A DNA stretch of 64,000 bases from Gordonia sp049847105. GTDB lineage: Bacteria; Actinomycetota; Actinomycetes; Mycobacteriales; Mycobacteriaceae. Each line of letters opens with the position of its first letter. The stretch's first letter is position 1. Positions 13,901 to 28,900 of the stretch are shown piece after piece. The position numbers and the translations under genes were made by a program. The notes below the pieces were generated by a model. It saw only the letters and a list, made by a program, of their open reading frames with translations. It had not been told where the DNA came from and ran no database searches. The DNA lies in NCBI RefSeq assembly GCF_049847105.1, contig NZ_JBNCNS010000002.1, positions 124,001-188,000 on the forward strand, read 5' to 3'.

Positions 13901-16900
13901 TGCTGCGCAGCGAGATCGATCCCGGCATGTCGTTCCGCGAGCTGCTGACTGCCACCCGCGGAACCGATCTCGATGCCTTCGGCCACGCGGACGTCCCATT
14001 CGAGCACCTCGTCGAACGACTCGCACCGACCCGATCGGAGGCCTTCGCCCCGCTCGCGCAGGTCATGTTCACGCTGGAACAGCATGCGCAATCGCGCGTG
14101 GACCTGCCGGACCTGAGCATCGCGCCGGCCGAACCTGCCGATCCCGCAGCACGTTTCGACCTCACCGTCGGCCTGTCCGCCACACGCACCGACGACGGCC
14201 GGCTGACCGCCCTCGACGGTTCGATCGTCTATGCGACCGACCTGTTCGACCACGACACCGCGATCCGGCTCGCCGACTGGTATGTCGCGATCCTGCGGGC
14301 GCTCGTCGACGACCCGGAGGCCGTGGTCGGCGATGTGCCGCTCGTCGACTCGGCCGGACGCGGCAAGCTCCGCGCATGGTCACAGGGCCTCGACGTCGAC
14401 ACCGACGCCGCGGTACTGCCCGACGCGATCGCAACGGCGGTCCGTTCGCACCGCAGCGCACCCGCCCTCGTCGACGGCGACCGGACCATCTCCTACGCCG
14501 ATTTCGGCGCACGGGTGAACGGCCTCGCGCGCGAACTCATCGGAGCCGGCGTGGGCCCGGACGTCGCGGTCGCCGTCGCGGTCCCGCGCTCCGCGGAGAT
14601 GCTGGTCGCGATCCATGCGGTGGTGACCGCCGGCGGTCACTACGTGCCGATCGATCCGGCGGCGCCGGCGGATCGCATCGACTACATGCTCGACACCGCA
14701 CGCGCGGCCGCAGTCATCGTCGGCCCCGGCGGCGTGCCGGACGCGCTCGCCGACTCGAACCGTCCCCTCATCGTCGCCGACCTGTCCGCGCCGGTCGCCG
14801 GGGACACCTCGCCGGTCACCGACGCCGACCGCAGGACACCGCTGACCGCCGACCACGCCGCCTACACCCTGTTCACCTCCGGCTCGACGGGCCGCCCCAA
14901 GGGCGTCGTCATCACCCACGCGGCCATAGCGAACCGCCTGGCCTGGATGCAGGACTCCTACCGGTTGCGCGGCGCAGACGTCGTGCTGCAGAAGACGCCG
15001 GTGACCTTCGACGTGTCGGTGTGGGAATTGTTCTGGCCGTTGATGGTCGGCGCGCAACTGGTGATCGCCCGTCCCGACGGCCACCGCGACCCGGCCTATC
15101 TGGCGCAGCTCATCCGCGAGCAGCGGGTGACCACCACACACTTCGTGCCGTCGATGCTGTCGGCCTTCATCGACGTCCTCGGCCCCGAAGGGCTCTCCGC
15201 ATTGTCGTCGATCCGGCAGCTGTTCACTTCCGGTGAGGCGCTGGCACCCTCGGTCGCCGCGACCGCGCTGGACGCGCTGCCGAACGTGCGGCTCCACAAT
15301 CTGTACGGGCCCACCGAGGCGGCCGTCGACGTCACCTACCACGAGGTGCGATACGGCGACACCGAGGTACCGATCGGCCGGCCGGTCTGGAACACCACGA
15401 CGCGCGTCCTCGACGCCCGGCTCCATCCGGTCCCCATCGGGGTGCCCGGCGAGCTCTACCTCGGTGGCTTGCAACTCGCCCGCGGGTACGCCTCGCGCAC
15501 CGACCTCACCGCCGACCGGTTCGTCGCGGACCCGGCCGGGCCGGCCGGGGCCCGCATGTACCGCACCGGCGACCTGGTGCGCCACGATCCCCAGGGTGAT
15601 CTGGAATACCTGGGCCGCACCGACTTCCAGGTGAAGCTGCGCGGTCAGCGCATCGAGCTGGGCGAGATCGAGGCGGTGCTCCTCTCCGCACCCGGAGTGG
15701 TGCACGCCGCGGCCACCGTCGCGACCACCGCCGACGGCTCCGAACATCTGGTCGCCTACCTCGCCGGCAGCACCGGGGAATCCGGCGGAACAGGGATCGA
15801 TCTTGCCCCGGTCAAGGCGCTCGCGGCCCGCATGCTCCCGGAGTACATGCAGCCGACGGTGTGGATGCCATTGCAGCACGTCGAGCTCACCGGTTCGGGC
15901 AAACTGGATCGACGTGCCCTGCCGGCACCGGAGCGCGGCGGCGGCGAGTACGTGGCGCCCACCACCGACACCGAGGTGACCATCGCCGGTGTCTTCGCCG
16001 AGGTACTCGGCCTCGACCGCGCATCGGCGACCGAGAGTTTCTTCGACCTCGGGGGCAACTCGCTGTCCGCCACCCGGGTGGCCGCTCGCGTCGGCCGCGC
16101 CCTCGACACCGACGTCACGGTGCGGGACCTGTTCGACGCGCCGACCGTGCGATCGCTGGCCGAACGGGTCCGTCCGGGAACCGGTGCGACCGCGCCGATC
16201 GTCGCGCAGCCCCGGCCCGACGTCATCCCGTTGTCGTTCGCGCAGCAGCGGATGTGGTTCATCAACCAGTTCGACATCACATCCTCGGCGTACAACATCC
16301 CGTTGGGCCTGCGGCTGGCCGGAGATGTCGATCACGATGCCCTGCTCGATGCGCTGCTGGACGTGATCGGACGACACGAGATCCTGCGCACCGTGTACCC
16401 CACCGTGGACGGGCGACCCGCACAACGCATCCTGGACGTCGACGCCGCCGCCGAGCGTCTCGACTGGTCGTTCGCCCGCGACTCCGGCGACCTGCGCGAC
16501 GCCACCGCCCGCGGATTCGACATCGCGAGCGACCTCCCGATTCGCGGACGGGTCTGGCGGGCAGCGGATTCGGGGACCACCGACGTCATCGTCGTGTGCC
16601 ATCACATCGCCTTTGACGGGGAGTCGGCCAAGGTTCTCGCGACCGACCTGGTCCGTGCCTACCTCGCGCGTACCGGCGTCGGGTCGGCCGCCGAGCCGCC
16701 GACCGTCCAGTACGCCGATTTCGCGTTGTGGCAACACCAGACGCTCGGCCGCACCGACGACGCGACCTCACCCATCGGCCGGCAGTTCGCGCACTGGCTG
16801 TCGGTCCTCGACGAGATCCCGGCGGTCACCGACCTGCCCATGGACCGGCCGCGGCCATCGGTGCTCGAAGCCGACGGCGAGCGCGTGAGCATCGACCTAC

Positions 16901-19900
16901 CCGCGGATCTCGCCGCTGCGGTGCGGCGCACCGCGGCCGAGACCGGTCTGACGCCGTTCATGGTGTGCCACGGCGCGCTCGCGCTGACCGTGGCCCGACT
17001 CGCCGCGACGCGCGACGTCGTGATCGGGGCGCCCGTCGCCGGCCGCGGACAGGCGGTCCTCGACGAATTGATCGGCATGTTCGTCAACACCTTGGTGTTG
17101 CGGACCGCTGTCGACCCGGCGGTGTCGGTCGAGGACTTCCTCGCCGAGGTCAGAGCCGTCGACCTCGAGGCCTTCGCCCACAGCGACGTCGCCTTCGAAC
17201 AACTCGTGGATGCGCTGGCACCGGAACGGTCGACAGCGCACGCGCCGCTCACGCAGATCGCGTTCACCTATGCGACCGACGACACGGCCGGTCGCGCGGC
17301 GTTCACCGGGGCCGGACTCGAGATCGAACCGCTCGACCTCGCCGAACAGGATGCCAAGTTCGACCTCACCGTCGGTGTCCTCGAACGCCCCGGAAGCGAC
17401 GGGACACCCGACCTGAAGGCGGAGTTCCTCTATGCGCGAGCATTGTTCGACGAGCCGACGATCCTGGGGTTCGCCGACACCTGGCTGCGGGTCCTCGGCG
17501 CGGTCACCGGGGACCGTACCGCCGCCGTCGGCGACATCGACCTGCTCGACGATGCCCAGCGGCGGGAGATGGACGCCGTCCGCGCCGAACTCGCGGCGGC
17601 CGCCCGAGCGAACGAGACCTTCGGTGGTGGGAAGACTCTCCCCGAGGTCCTCGGCGACCGCACCCTCGATCCGGAGCATGCCGCACTCATCAGTGGCGCG
17701 GAGACGATCGACTACCAGGAATTCGAATCCCGGACCAACCGACTCGCCCGCACCCTGATCCGCCACGGTGTGGGACCGGACGTGGTGGTCGCGGTCGGCA
17801 TCGCACGGTCGATGGAGTCGGTCGTCGCCACGTGGGCGGTGATCAAGGCGGGAGGTGTCTACCTGCCGATCGACCCGACCTACCCGGACGATCGCATCGA
17901 CCACATGTTGTCGGATTCGGGTGCGGCCCTGGGCCTCACAACGGTCGCCGACCGCGTCACCCTCGGCGACCGTGATCGGCCGCACTGGCTTGTCCTCGAC
18001 GAGACCGACCTGATCGAGGCGACCGGGCGGGAGTCGGCGGACACCGTGACCGATGCCGAGCGGCTTGCACCGGTACGCCTCGACAACCTCGCCTACCTGA
18101 TCTACACGTCCGGCTCGACAGGTCGGCCCAAGGCGGTTGCCGTCAACCACCGCGGCATCTCCGATCTCGTACAAGCATTGCGTGAAGTGTCCTCCGGCCC
18201 AGCCACGCGCGTGCTGCACGTGGCATCGCCGAGCTTCGACGCCTCGATGCTCGAGATGATCTGGGCCATCGGATCCGGGCACACGCTGGTCGTCTCGCCT
18301 GCCGAGATCTACGGTGGCGCCGAACTCGCCGCCCTCATCGCACGGCACCGCATCACCGATGCGCTGATCACGCCCACCGTGCTCGCCACCGTCGATCCCG
18401 CGGGACTCACCACCCTCAAGCACCTCGCGACGGGTGGCGAGGCCTGCCCGCCCGAACTGATCGGGCGGTGGGCCGCCGACGGGCGGGCACTGTTCAACTT
18501 CTACGGGCCGTCCGAGACGACGATCTGGGCCACCGCCGGCCGATCTCTCCCGGGCCGACCGGTCACCATCGGGCGACCGATCCGGGGTTTCACCGCCTAC
18601 ATCCTCGACGAGCGCCTCAACCCGGTGCCGCACGGTGTCATCGGCGAGTTGTACCTCTCGGCACCCGGTCTGGCGCGCGGTTACCTCGCGAGGGCAGGCC
18701 TGACCGCCGCGCGATTCGTCGCCGATCCGCTGGGACTGCCCGGGTCACGGCTCTACGCCACCGGCGACCTGGTCCGGCGGACCCCCGCCGGCGAGATCGA
18801 GTTCGCCGGGCGTGCCGACCACCAGGTGAAGATCAACGGTCAGCGAGTCGAACTCGGCGAGATCGACGCCGTGCTCGCCGCAGCCGATGGCGTTGCACAT
18901 GCGCTCACCCTGGGTGCCGAGGACCCCGCCGGACGGACCCGACTGGTCGGCTATCTCGTCGCCGACGACCGCACGGTTCTCGACACCGCCGCGGTGTCGA
19001 GCGAGGCAGGTCGGCGACTGGCCGCTCACATGGTGCCTGCACAGCTGATCGTGCTCGACGCGCTGCCGTTGACCCCCGCGGGCAAGTTGGACCGGGCCGC
19101 CCTGCCCGCCCCGGACTTCGTCGCCGACACCGAGTTCGTGCCACCCGCGACGGATACCGAACGCACCCTGGCCGGCATCGTCGCCGGCTTGCTGGGCGCG
19201 GACCGGGTGGGCGCCACCGACTCGTTCTTCACCCTCGGCGGCGACAGCATCATGTCCATCCAGCTGGCATCCGCGGCCAAGTCCGCGGGGTTTGCCCTCA
19301 CCCCTCGGGACATCTTCGAGCACAAGACGATCCGTGCCATGGCCGCGGCGGCGGGCGTCGTCGGCGCGGCGGTGGAACCACTCGCCGAACTGGCCGACGG
19401 GCCATCCGGCCAGATGGTGATCACGCCGATCGTCGACTGGATGCTCGAGCACGCTGATTCACCCGCGGACTTCGCCGACTTCTCACAGGCCAATCTCCTC
19501 CGTCTGCCCGCCGGGCTGACCGGAGATGACCTGCGGCACATGCTCGCCGCGCTGGTCGCCGCCCACCCGATGCTGACCGCGCGACTGCGCCAGGTCGAGG
19601 GGGAGTGGAACCTCGACACCGGCGCCACCGTGGACACCGGTCGCCTGGTGCGGACCGCGGCGGTGGCGGCGGCGCCCGGCAGTGCGGAGTTCGCCGGTGC
19701 GATAACCGATCTGCACGCCGAGGCACTCGCCGAACTCGATCCCGCGACGGGCGACATCCTGCGCTGTGTCGTGGTGGTACCCGACACGGTCGAGATCGCC
19801 GACGGCGGCGTCGCGGTCGGTGCCGGCGCCCGGCTGCTGATCGTGATCCATCATCTCGCCGTCGATGCGGTGTCGTGGCCGACGATCGTGGTCGACCTGG

Positions 19901-22900
19901 CGACCATGTGGTCACAGCGGGAATCCGGTCTCGCGCCGGCACCGCAACCCGAGGGCACCTCGGTTCGTCGGTGGTCCCGCCTGCTCGCCGACCACGCGGC
20001 CGACCGATTGACCGAACTGCCCTACTGGCTGGAGCGGTTGCCGGCGAACCCACTGCGCATCGGCCGCGAACTCGACCGCGCCGAGACTCGAGCGGCGCAG
20101 CCGGTGACGGTGCCGCTGCTGGTGGACGCCGACACCACCCGCGCGTTGCTCACCACCGTGCCCGACGCGTTCGGCGCCGGCACCCAGGACGCGCTGCTCG
20201 CCGCGCTGGCCAGGGCCGTCCACGGGTGGACCGGTGCACACGCAGGGGGTACCGACGGCCCAGAGGGTGTCGACGATGCAGTCGTGTTCGGCGTCGAGGG
20301 CCACGGCCGGGAGACCGAGATCGCCGCCCGCGGTGACGATCCACGAGCCGTGGACCTGTCGCGAACCGTCGGGTGGTTCACGACGATATCCCCGGTGCGT
20401 GTCCCGGTGGGCGGCGACCACGACGTCGTGCGCACGGTGAAGGAGACCAAGGAGGAGCTCCGCGGCCGCGAGGACCACGGCCTCGGATTCGGCGTGCTGC
20501 GCTATCTCGCGCCGCGCGTACTCACCGCCCCGGACACCGATGCCGCGACCCTCGCCGACCTGGCCGAGCTCGGGCGCAGGCGCCTGCCCTCGATCGGGTT
20601 CAACTACTTCGGAAATGTCGCAGCGTCGGGCCCGCAGAACGCCGACGCCGCCGATGCGGCATTCGTGCCGTCGGGCGACGATGTCGAGCTCCCGTCGACG
20701 CTCAGCGGCGCCCTGGTGATGCCCCATGCGCTGTCGGTGGACGTCCAGACCGTCGTCATCGACGGGCACCGACGGCTCCGCGCGTCGTTCGCGTATCGCC
20801 CGGGTTCGCTCACCGACGACGAGGTCACCGATCTCGGCGCCCGCTGGGCCACGGAGCTGGCGGGCATCGTCGCGGCGACCGAGGCCGCGGATCCCGGGCC
20901 GTCTCCGTCCGATCTCATCGGACCGCGTCTGCGCCAGGACGAGATCGACGATCTGGGTCGCCGCTATCCAGGTGCCGAGATCTGGCCACTGACCCCGCTC
21001 CAGCAGGGGCTCTACTTCCAGGCCGAACTCGGGGCGGCGTCGGGCGACGAGAAGTCTGCGGCCGCAGAGGTCGACGTGTACGTGACGCAGGCCGTGATCG
21101 AGCTCGCGGGCGATATCGACGTCGAGCAGATGCGATCTGCCGCAACAAGTCTCCTGGATCACCATCGAGTCCTGCGCTCGGGCTACGTGCGGACTGTCGA
21201 GGGGACGGTCGTCGCAGTCGTCCCGCCCCGGATCGATCCGGAGTGGGCCACGATCGATCTGCGCGACGAGACGGGCGAACCCGACGACCACCTCGAATCG
21301 ATCGCGATGGATCAGGTGCGGCGCCCGTTCGTCCTCTCCGAGCCCGGCCTGATCCGATTCGCGTTGGTGCTGCTGCCCGGATCACGTGCCGCACTCGCCG
21401 TCACCAGCCATCACCTCGTGGTGGACGGGTGGTCGGGACCGTTGATCGTCGGTGACCTGTTCGCCACGTACCTCGGCGGTCACCCGTTGACCTCCACCGA
21501 CAGCGGAGATTTCGCGACCTTCCTGCGGTGGCTCGCCCGGCGCGACGACGCTGCCGCACGTGCGGTCTGGTCGGACGCGTTGGCCCGCCTCGACGGCCCG
21601 ACCGTCGTCGCCCCCGGACGGGTGGCCACCGAGGATGCGCGGCCTCGCGAGCACGTCATCGACACCGGGGCGGATCTGGGGATCGCCCTCGGGCACGCCG
21701 CTCGGCGACTCGGCGTCACCACCTCGACCCTGCTCCAGTTCGGTTGGGCGGTGCTGTTGTCGCGGCTCACCGGGCAGCAGACGGTCGGTTTCGGCGAGAC
21801 GGTGTCGGGCCGTCCGGCCGACATCGACGGCGTCGAGCAGATGGTCGGCCTGTTCATCAACACATTGCCCGTCGCGGTCACCGTCGATCCGGACCAGCGG
21901 ATCGACGACGCGGTACGTGCCTTGCAGGACACCAAGACCCGACTTCTCGATCACCAGCACATGGGCCTGGCCGACATCGCCGCGGCCACCGGCCACCACG
22001 CGCTGTTCGACACCCTCACCGTCTACGAGTCCTACCCGGTCGACGCCGATACGATCGCCGACAACGGGCAGTCCGAAGACCTTCAGATCACGGCGATCCG
22101 CACCGGTGATGCAACGCACTACCCCCTGAACCTGATCGCCGCACCGGCACGTGACACCTCGGGTGCCACGGCCGATGCCGCCGCGTCGGGTGTGTCGCTA
22201 CAGCTCAAGTACCTGCCGGATGCGTTCTCCGACGCCCAGATCGAGCATCTCGGCAACGCCTTCACACAGATCCTGCTCGCGCTCGGCGCCACCGATCCCG
22301 GTCGCGTCGGCGATATCGACCTGCTGACACCCGCGGATCGCGACATCATCGAGAAGTGGGGTCAGGGCGACCGGATCGACGAACCGGCCGACGTCGTGGG
22401 TGCGGGTCTGGCCGCTCAGGCCGCGCTCACACCGGATGCCGTCGCCGCGGTCGACGGCGACCGTGAGATCAGCTACGGCGAGTTCAGCGCGCAGGTCAAC
22501 GTACTCGGCCGATCGCTGATCGCGGCGGGCATCAGACCAGACGACGCGGTGGGAGTCTGTCTGCCACGGTCGATCGAGATGCTCGTGGCGGTCCATGCGA
22601 TCACGATCGCAGGTGGTCAGTACGTGCCGATGGACACCGAGGCGCCGGCCGACCGCGTGCGATACATGACCGATACCGCCTCGGTGACAACGGTTCTCAT
22701 CGGTCCCGGGGGAGTACCCGCGGCGGTCGCCGCTGCGGGCGTGGACACCATCGTGGTCGATGCGAGTGTTCCGGCCGAGGTGGGCGCGGCGATCACCGAT
22801 GACGATCGCCGGGCACCGTTGCGCCCGGAGCACGCGGCCTACACGATCTTCACCTCCGGATCGACCGGCCGCCCCAAGGGCGTAACCGTCTCCCACCGGT

Positions 22901-25900
22901 CGGTCGTCAACCGACTCCGGTGGGGACTGGAGACCTTCGACGGGGTCGACGCGACATCGGCGACCATCCTGAAGACGCCGTACACGTTCGACGTGTCGGT
23001 GCCGGAGCTGTTCGCACCGTTCATGATCGGTGCGCGGGTGATCGTCGCCCGCCCCGGCGGACATGCCGATCCCGCCTACCTGGCCGAGCTCGTCGCCCGG
23101 CACGGCATCGTGGCCGTCGACTTCGTCCCCTCGATGCTCGCCGCCTTCCTCGACGTCGTCGAGGACGAGCAACTCGCGGCCATGACCGGACTGCGCCACC
23201 TCTACATCGCGGGCGAGGCCCTGCCGCCCGCCCTCGCCCGTACCGCCCGCGAACGACTCCCGCAGGTGGCGCTGCACAACCTGTACGGCCCCACCGAGGC
23301 CGCCGTCGAGGTGACCGCGCACGCCATCGGAACCGTCGACGAGCACTGCACGGTGGTGCCGATCGGCGGACCGATCCGGAACACGGCGGTGTGGGTCCTC
23401 GACGACCGGCTGCGCCCGGTGCCGCCGGGAGTCGCAGGCGAGCTGTACCTCGGCGGCATACAGATCGCCCGCGGCTACGCGGCGCGCCCGGATCTCACCG
23501 CCGAACGCTTTGTGGCAGATCCGTTCGGCACCGGGGGGCGGCTCTACCGCACCGGCGACCTCGTCCGCTGGAGCATGTCCGGAGAGATCGAATACCTGGG
23601 CCGCACCGACTTCCAGGTGAAACTGCGCGGCCAGCGCATCGAGCTCGGCGAGATCGAATCGGTGCTGACCTCGGCGCCGGGCGTCGTCCACGCGGCCGCC
23701 ACCGTCGCCACGGCTGCCGGGGGCGGCGAGCATCTCGTCGCGTATGTGGCGGCCGGACCCGGCCAGCGTCTCGATCTCGACGCGGTGCGCGACTCGGTTG
23801 CCGGTGCGCTGCCCGAATACATGCGTCCCACCGTGTGGATGACGCTCGACGAGGTTCCGCTTGGCAGCACCGGCAAGCTCGATCGTCGCGCGCTGCCCGA
23901 ACCGGAGTTCGCCGCCGGTGAACTCGTGGCACCGGATGGCGAGATCGAGGAGACGATCGCGCAGGTCTTCGCCGAGGTGCTCGGCGTGGATCGGGTGTCG
24001 GTCGTCGACAGTTTCTTCGATCTCGGCGGCAACTCGCTCTCGGCCACCCGGGTGAGCGCGCGCGTCGGCAGTGCTCTCAAAGCCGATGTCGGCGTCCGGG
24101 ATCTGTTCGAGGCGCCCACCGTCCGTGATCTCGCGCGTCGCATCCACACCGGTGACACCGAGGTCGAACCCCTCGTCGCGGGCCCGCGCCCAGACATCAT
24201 CCCGCTGTCCACCGCGCAGCAGCGGATGTGGTTCATCAACCGGTTCGAACCCGGTTCCCCCGCCTACAACCTGCCGGTGGCTCTCCGGCTGCGTGGACAG
24301 GTCGACGTCGAGGCGTTGCGGACCGCGCTCGGCGACGTCGTCGAGCGGCACGAGACACTGCGCACGGTGTTCCCGGCCGCCGACGGACGCCCACATCAAG
24401 TCGTCGTCGGCGTCGACGAGGCCCGGAAGCAGCTGGACTGGGCCGAGATCGACGATCCGGCAGCGGCCTTCGACACGATCGCCACGGACGCCACCACCGG
24501 GTTCGATGTCACCACCGACATGCCGATCCGCGCGCGGATCGCCTCGCTGGGACCCGACGATCACGTCTTTCTCGTCGTCACCCACCACATCGCGGCCGAC
24601 GGGGAGTCGACCGGGCCGCTGGTGCGTGACCTGCTGACCGCGTACGAGGCGCGTCGCCACGGACAACGACCCGGCCTGGCTCCGCTCGCGGTCGGATTCG
24701 CCGACTTCGCGCTCTGGCAGCAGCGCGTGCTCGGCGACACCGACGATCCGACCTCGGTGCTCGGTCGACAGCTGGACCACTGGACTCGGACCCTCGATGG
24801 GCTGCCCGACCTGCTCAACCTGCCGACCGATCACATCCGGCCGCCGGTGGCGAGCATGCGCGGGGCGAACATCCGCTTCACCATCCCGAGTGACACCCGG
24901 CGCGGCATCATCGACCTCGCCCGCCAACTGGGGGCCACCGAGTTCATGGTGGTGCACGCCGGTCTGGCAGTACTTCTCGCGCGGTTGTCCGGGACCTCGG
25001 ACATCGCCATCGGCACGCCGGTCGCCGGTCGCGGTCGCGCCGAACTCGACGAGATCGTCGGCATGTTCGTCAACACCCTGGTGTTGCGCACCGAGATCGA
25101 CGCCGCCGCCGGATTCGCCGACGTCGTCGCGGCGACGCGCAGCACCGACCTCGACGCCTTCGCCAACGCCGACGTGCCGTTCGAGCACCTCGTCGAGAAG
25201 CTGAATCCACTGCGCTCCGAGGCGTTCGCGCCACTGACCCAGGTGATGCTGGCCTACCAGCGGGCGATCTCCGATGACGTCGCCCTGCCCGGCCTCTACG
25301 TCACCCCCGTCGACGCAGGCGCACCCTCGGCCAAGGTGGACCTCACCATCGAGGTCTCGCCGGAGCGTGCCGACGACCCGGCAGCGGCCCTCGGCGGCAA
25401 CATCATCTACGCCACCGACCTGTTCACCGAGGCGACGATCGTCGAGTTCGCTGCCCGTTTCGAGCGCCTCCTCGGCGAACTCGTCACCGCCCCGTCCACG
25501 CCGATCGGCGATGTCGAGTTGCTCAGCGAGGGCGATCGCAGACGCCGCCACGCCCTGTCCGCCGGCGTCGAGAAGGACGTGCCGCGCGACACGGTGCCCA
25601 TCGCGCTGGTCCGGCAGGCGGTGGCCACCCCCGATGCCGTGGCCCTGGTGTCCGGTGATCGGACCCTGACCTATCGCGAGTTCGCCGCCCGCGTGAACAG
25701 CCTTGCCCGCGATCTCATCGCACTCGGCGTCACTCCGGATACAGCGGTGGCCGTGTGTATTCCGCGGTCCGTCGAGATGGTGATGGCCATCCACGCCGTC
25801 GTGACGGCCGGCGGGCAGTATGTCCCGGTCGACCCCGGGGTGCCGACAGATCGTGCTCGGTACATGGTCGACACCGCAGGCGTCGAGGTGGTGCTGGTCG

Positions 25901-28900
25901 ATGCCCACACCGACCGCCCGGCGGCGATCGACGACCTCGCGGCAGAACTGCGCATCGTCGAGGTCGATGCATCAGCAGACGTCGATTCCGACCATCCCTC
26001 CTCGGCCGAGGTGACCGACGCCGACCGCGGCGCGCCACTGGGTCCGGATCATGCGGTCTACACCATTTTCACGTCCGGCTCGACGGGCCGTCCGAAGGGC
26101 GTGACCCTGCCGCACGACGCACTGGTCAACCGTCTCTGGTGGGGCCTCGACGAGCTGCCGATCGACGAGACCGACGCGGTCATGCTCAAGACCCCGTACA
26201 CGTTCGACTGTTCCGTTCCGGAGATCTTCGCGCCGCTGATGGTGGGCGCACGCATGGTGATCCTGCGGGCCGACGGCCATCTCGACCCAGTCCACGTTGC
26301 CGAGCAGATCGCCGAACACCGCGTCACGATGGTGCATTTCGTACCGTCGATGCTGTCGGTGTTCCTGGAGGTGGCGGGCGCCGATCGGGTACGGGCCCTC
26401 GATTCGGTGCGGATCGTGTCGACGACCGGTGAGGCGTTGCCCCCCGCGGTGGCGGCCGAGACGCGCACGTTGCTCCCGGAGGCGTTGTTCTACAACCTGT
26501 ACGGCCCGACGGAGGCCGCGGTCGAGATCACCTATCAGGAGATCGAGGCGATCGACCGCGACGTGCCGTCGGTGGCCATCGGTGTGCCGGTGTGGAATTC
26601 GACGGCGTATGTGTTGGACGCGCGTTTGCATCCGGTGCCGATCGGCGTCGCAGGCGAACTCTACGTCGGCGGTGTGCAGTTGGCGCGCGGATATGCGGCG
26701 CGGCCGGACCTGACGGCAGAGCGGTTCGTCGCCGACCCGTTCGGTGAGCCGGGAACCCGCCTGTACCGCACCGGCGACCTCGTCCGGTGGAACTCGCGCG
26801 ACGAACTCGAGTATCTCGGCCGTACCGACTTCCAGGTGAAGCTGCGCGGTCAGCGGATCGAGCTCGGTGAGATCGAGGCGGCGATCGCCGAGGCCGACGG
26901 TGTCGTCCACGTGGCGGCGACCGTTGTCGACGGGCCCGACGGCGGGCAACATCTCGTCGCGTATGTGGCCGGTGCGCCCGGCCGATCGATCGACCTGCCC
27001 GCGGTGCGGTCGGTGACTGCCGAGGCACTGCCGGAGTACATGCGGCCGTCGGTGTGGATGGTTCTCGACGACATCGCGCTGAACTCGGCGGGCAAGCTGG
27101 ATCGCCGGGCGTTGCCGGAACCGGAGTTCGCCGCGGGCCGATACGTGGCGCCGGAGACCGATGCGGAGTCGACCGTCGCGGGTGTGTTCGCCGATGTGCT
27201 CGGCGTCGACCGGGTGTCGGTGGTCGACGGTTTCTTCGATCTCGGTGGCAATTCGCTGTCGGCCACGCGGGTCGCCGCCCGCGTCGCCGAGGCGTTGGGG
27301 GTGGAAGTGCCGGTGCGGGCGCTCTTCGACGCGCCGACACCTCGTGACCTGGCCGCGGCCCTCGTCGACGCCGAGATGTCGGGCGCGCGGACCGCGGTCG
27401 GCTCGCCGCCGGCACCGCAACCACGTCCCGAGCAGATCCCGCTGTCGTTTGCGCAGCAGCGGATGTGGTTCATCAATCAACTCGAACCCGACTCGCCTGC
27501 CTACAACATCCCGGTCGTGCTGCGGCTTCGTGGCGCGCTCGATCTCGACGCCATGCGCCACGCACTCGAGGATGTCGTCGCGCGACACGAGGTCCTGCGT
27601 ACCCGGTATCCGGCAGACTCCGACGGACTGCCCTTCCAGCGAATTCTCCCGGTGGGCACGACGGTCGACTGGGCGGTCGGCACCGAGAGCGATGCCTTCG
27701 GGATCGTGCGGCGGGGCTTCGACGTGACCGACGAGATGCCCGTCCGCGCCAGAATCGCCCGTGTCGGTGAGGACCCCGTCGAACACGTCCTGGTGCTGGT
27801 GACCCATCACATCGCCAGCGACGGCGAGTCCTGCTCGGTACTCGCGCGTGACCTGATCACCGCCTACGTGGCGCGACACGACGGTCGGGCGCCCGAATGG
27901 GCCGAGCTCGGCCTGCAGTACGCCGATTACGCACTGTGGCAACGCGATCAGATGGGCGACCCGCGCGACCCGGAATCCGCCATCGGCCACCAGCTCTCCT
28001 TCTGGCGGGCGGAGCTCGCCGGCCTGCCCGACGCCATCGAGTTGCCGACCGACCGGCCTCGCCCCCGGGTGTCGAGCATGCGCAGCGGCACCGTCGACTT
28101 CGTTGTCGACGGTGACGTCCGTCGCGCCGTCGAGTCCGCGGCCCGCGCACAGGGCGCGACCCTGTTCATGGCAATCCATGCGGCACTTGCCGTGCTGCTC
28201 GCCCGGATGTCGGCCACCCGCGACATCGCCATCGCCACCCCGATCGCCGGTCGCGGAAGCGCCGCTCTCGACGACCTGATCGGCATGTTCGTCAACACGC
28301 TGGTCCTGCGCACCGAGGTCGACCCGGAGCTCACCGTGTCCGGCCTCATGGACGCGGTGCGGCGAGTGGATCTCGACGCGTTCGCGCACGCGGATGTGCC
28401 GTTCGAGCAGGTGGTCGACGCGCTGGATCCGGTGCGATCGGAGGCATTCGAGCCGCTGGCCCAGGTGATGGTCATCCTCGAGCAGGCCGGCGGCGGTGTC
28501 GCGGGCGACACCACCGCGACCGACATCGACGGTGTGGAGTTCAGCGCGGTCGATCCCGACGCGGATGCCGCGAAGTTCGATCTGACGTTCGGCCTGCAGG
28601 ACAGGGGCGAGCGGCTCGACGGCAAGATCGTCTATGCGGCCGATCTTTTCGACGACTCGACCGTCGCGGGTCTGGCCCGCGGATTCCAGCGGATTCTCCG
28701 GGCGATCGCAGATCGGCACGATGCTGCGGTGGGCGACATCGCGCTGCTCACCGATGCAGAGGTCGACGAACAACTCCGCGTGTCCACAGGAGAGAGCGGC
28801 CACATCGGCAGCATGCTCCTCACGGATGCGCTCGATGAGTTCGCTCGAGATCATCCCACGGCGACCGCATTGCGTTTCGGCGGTCGCACACTCGATCACC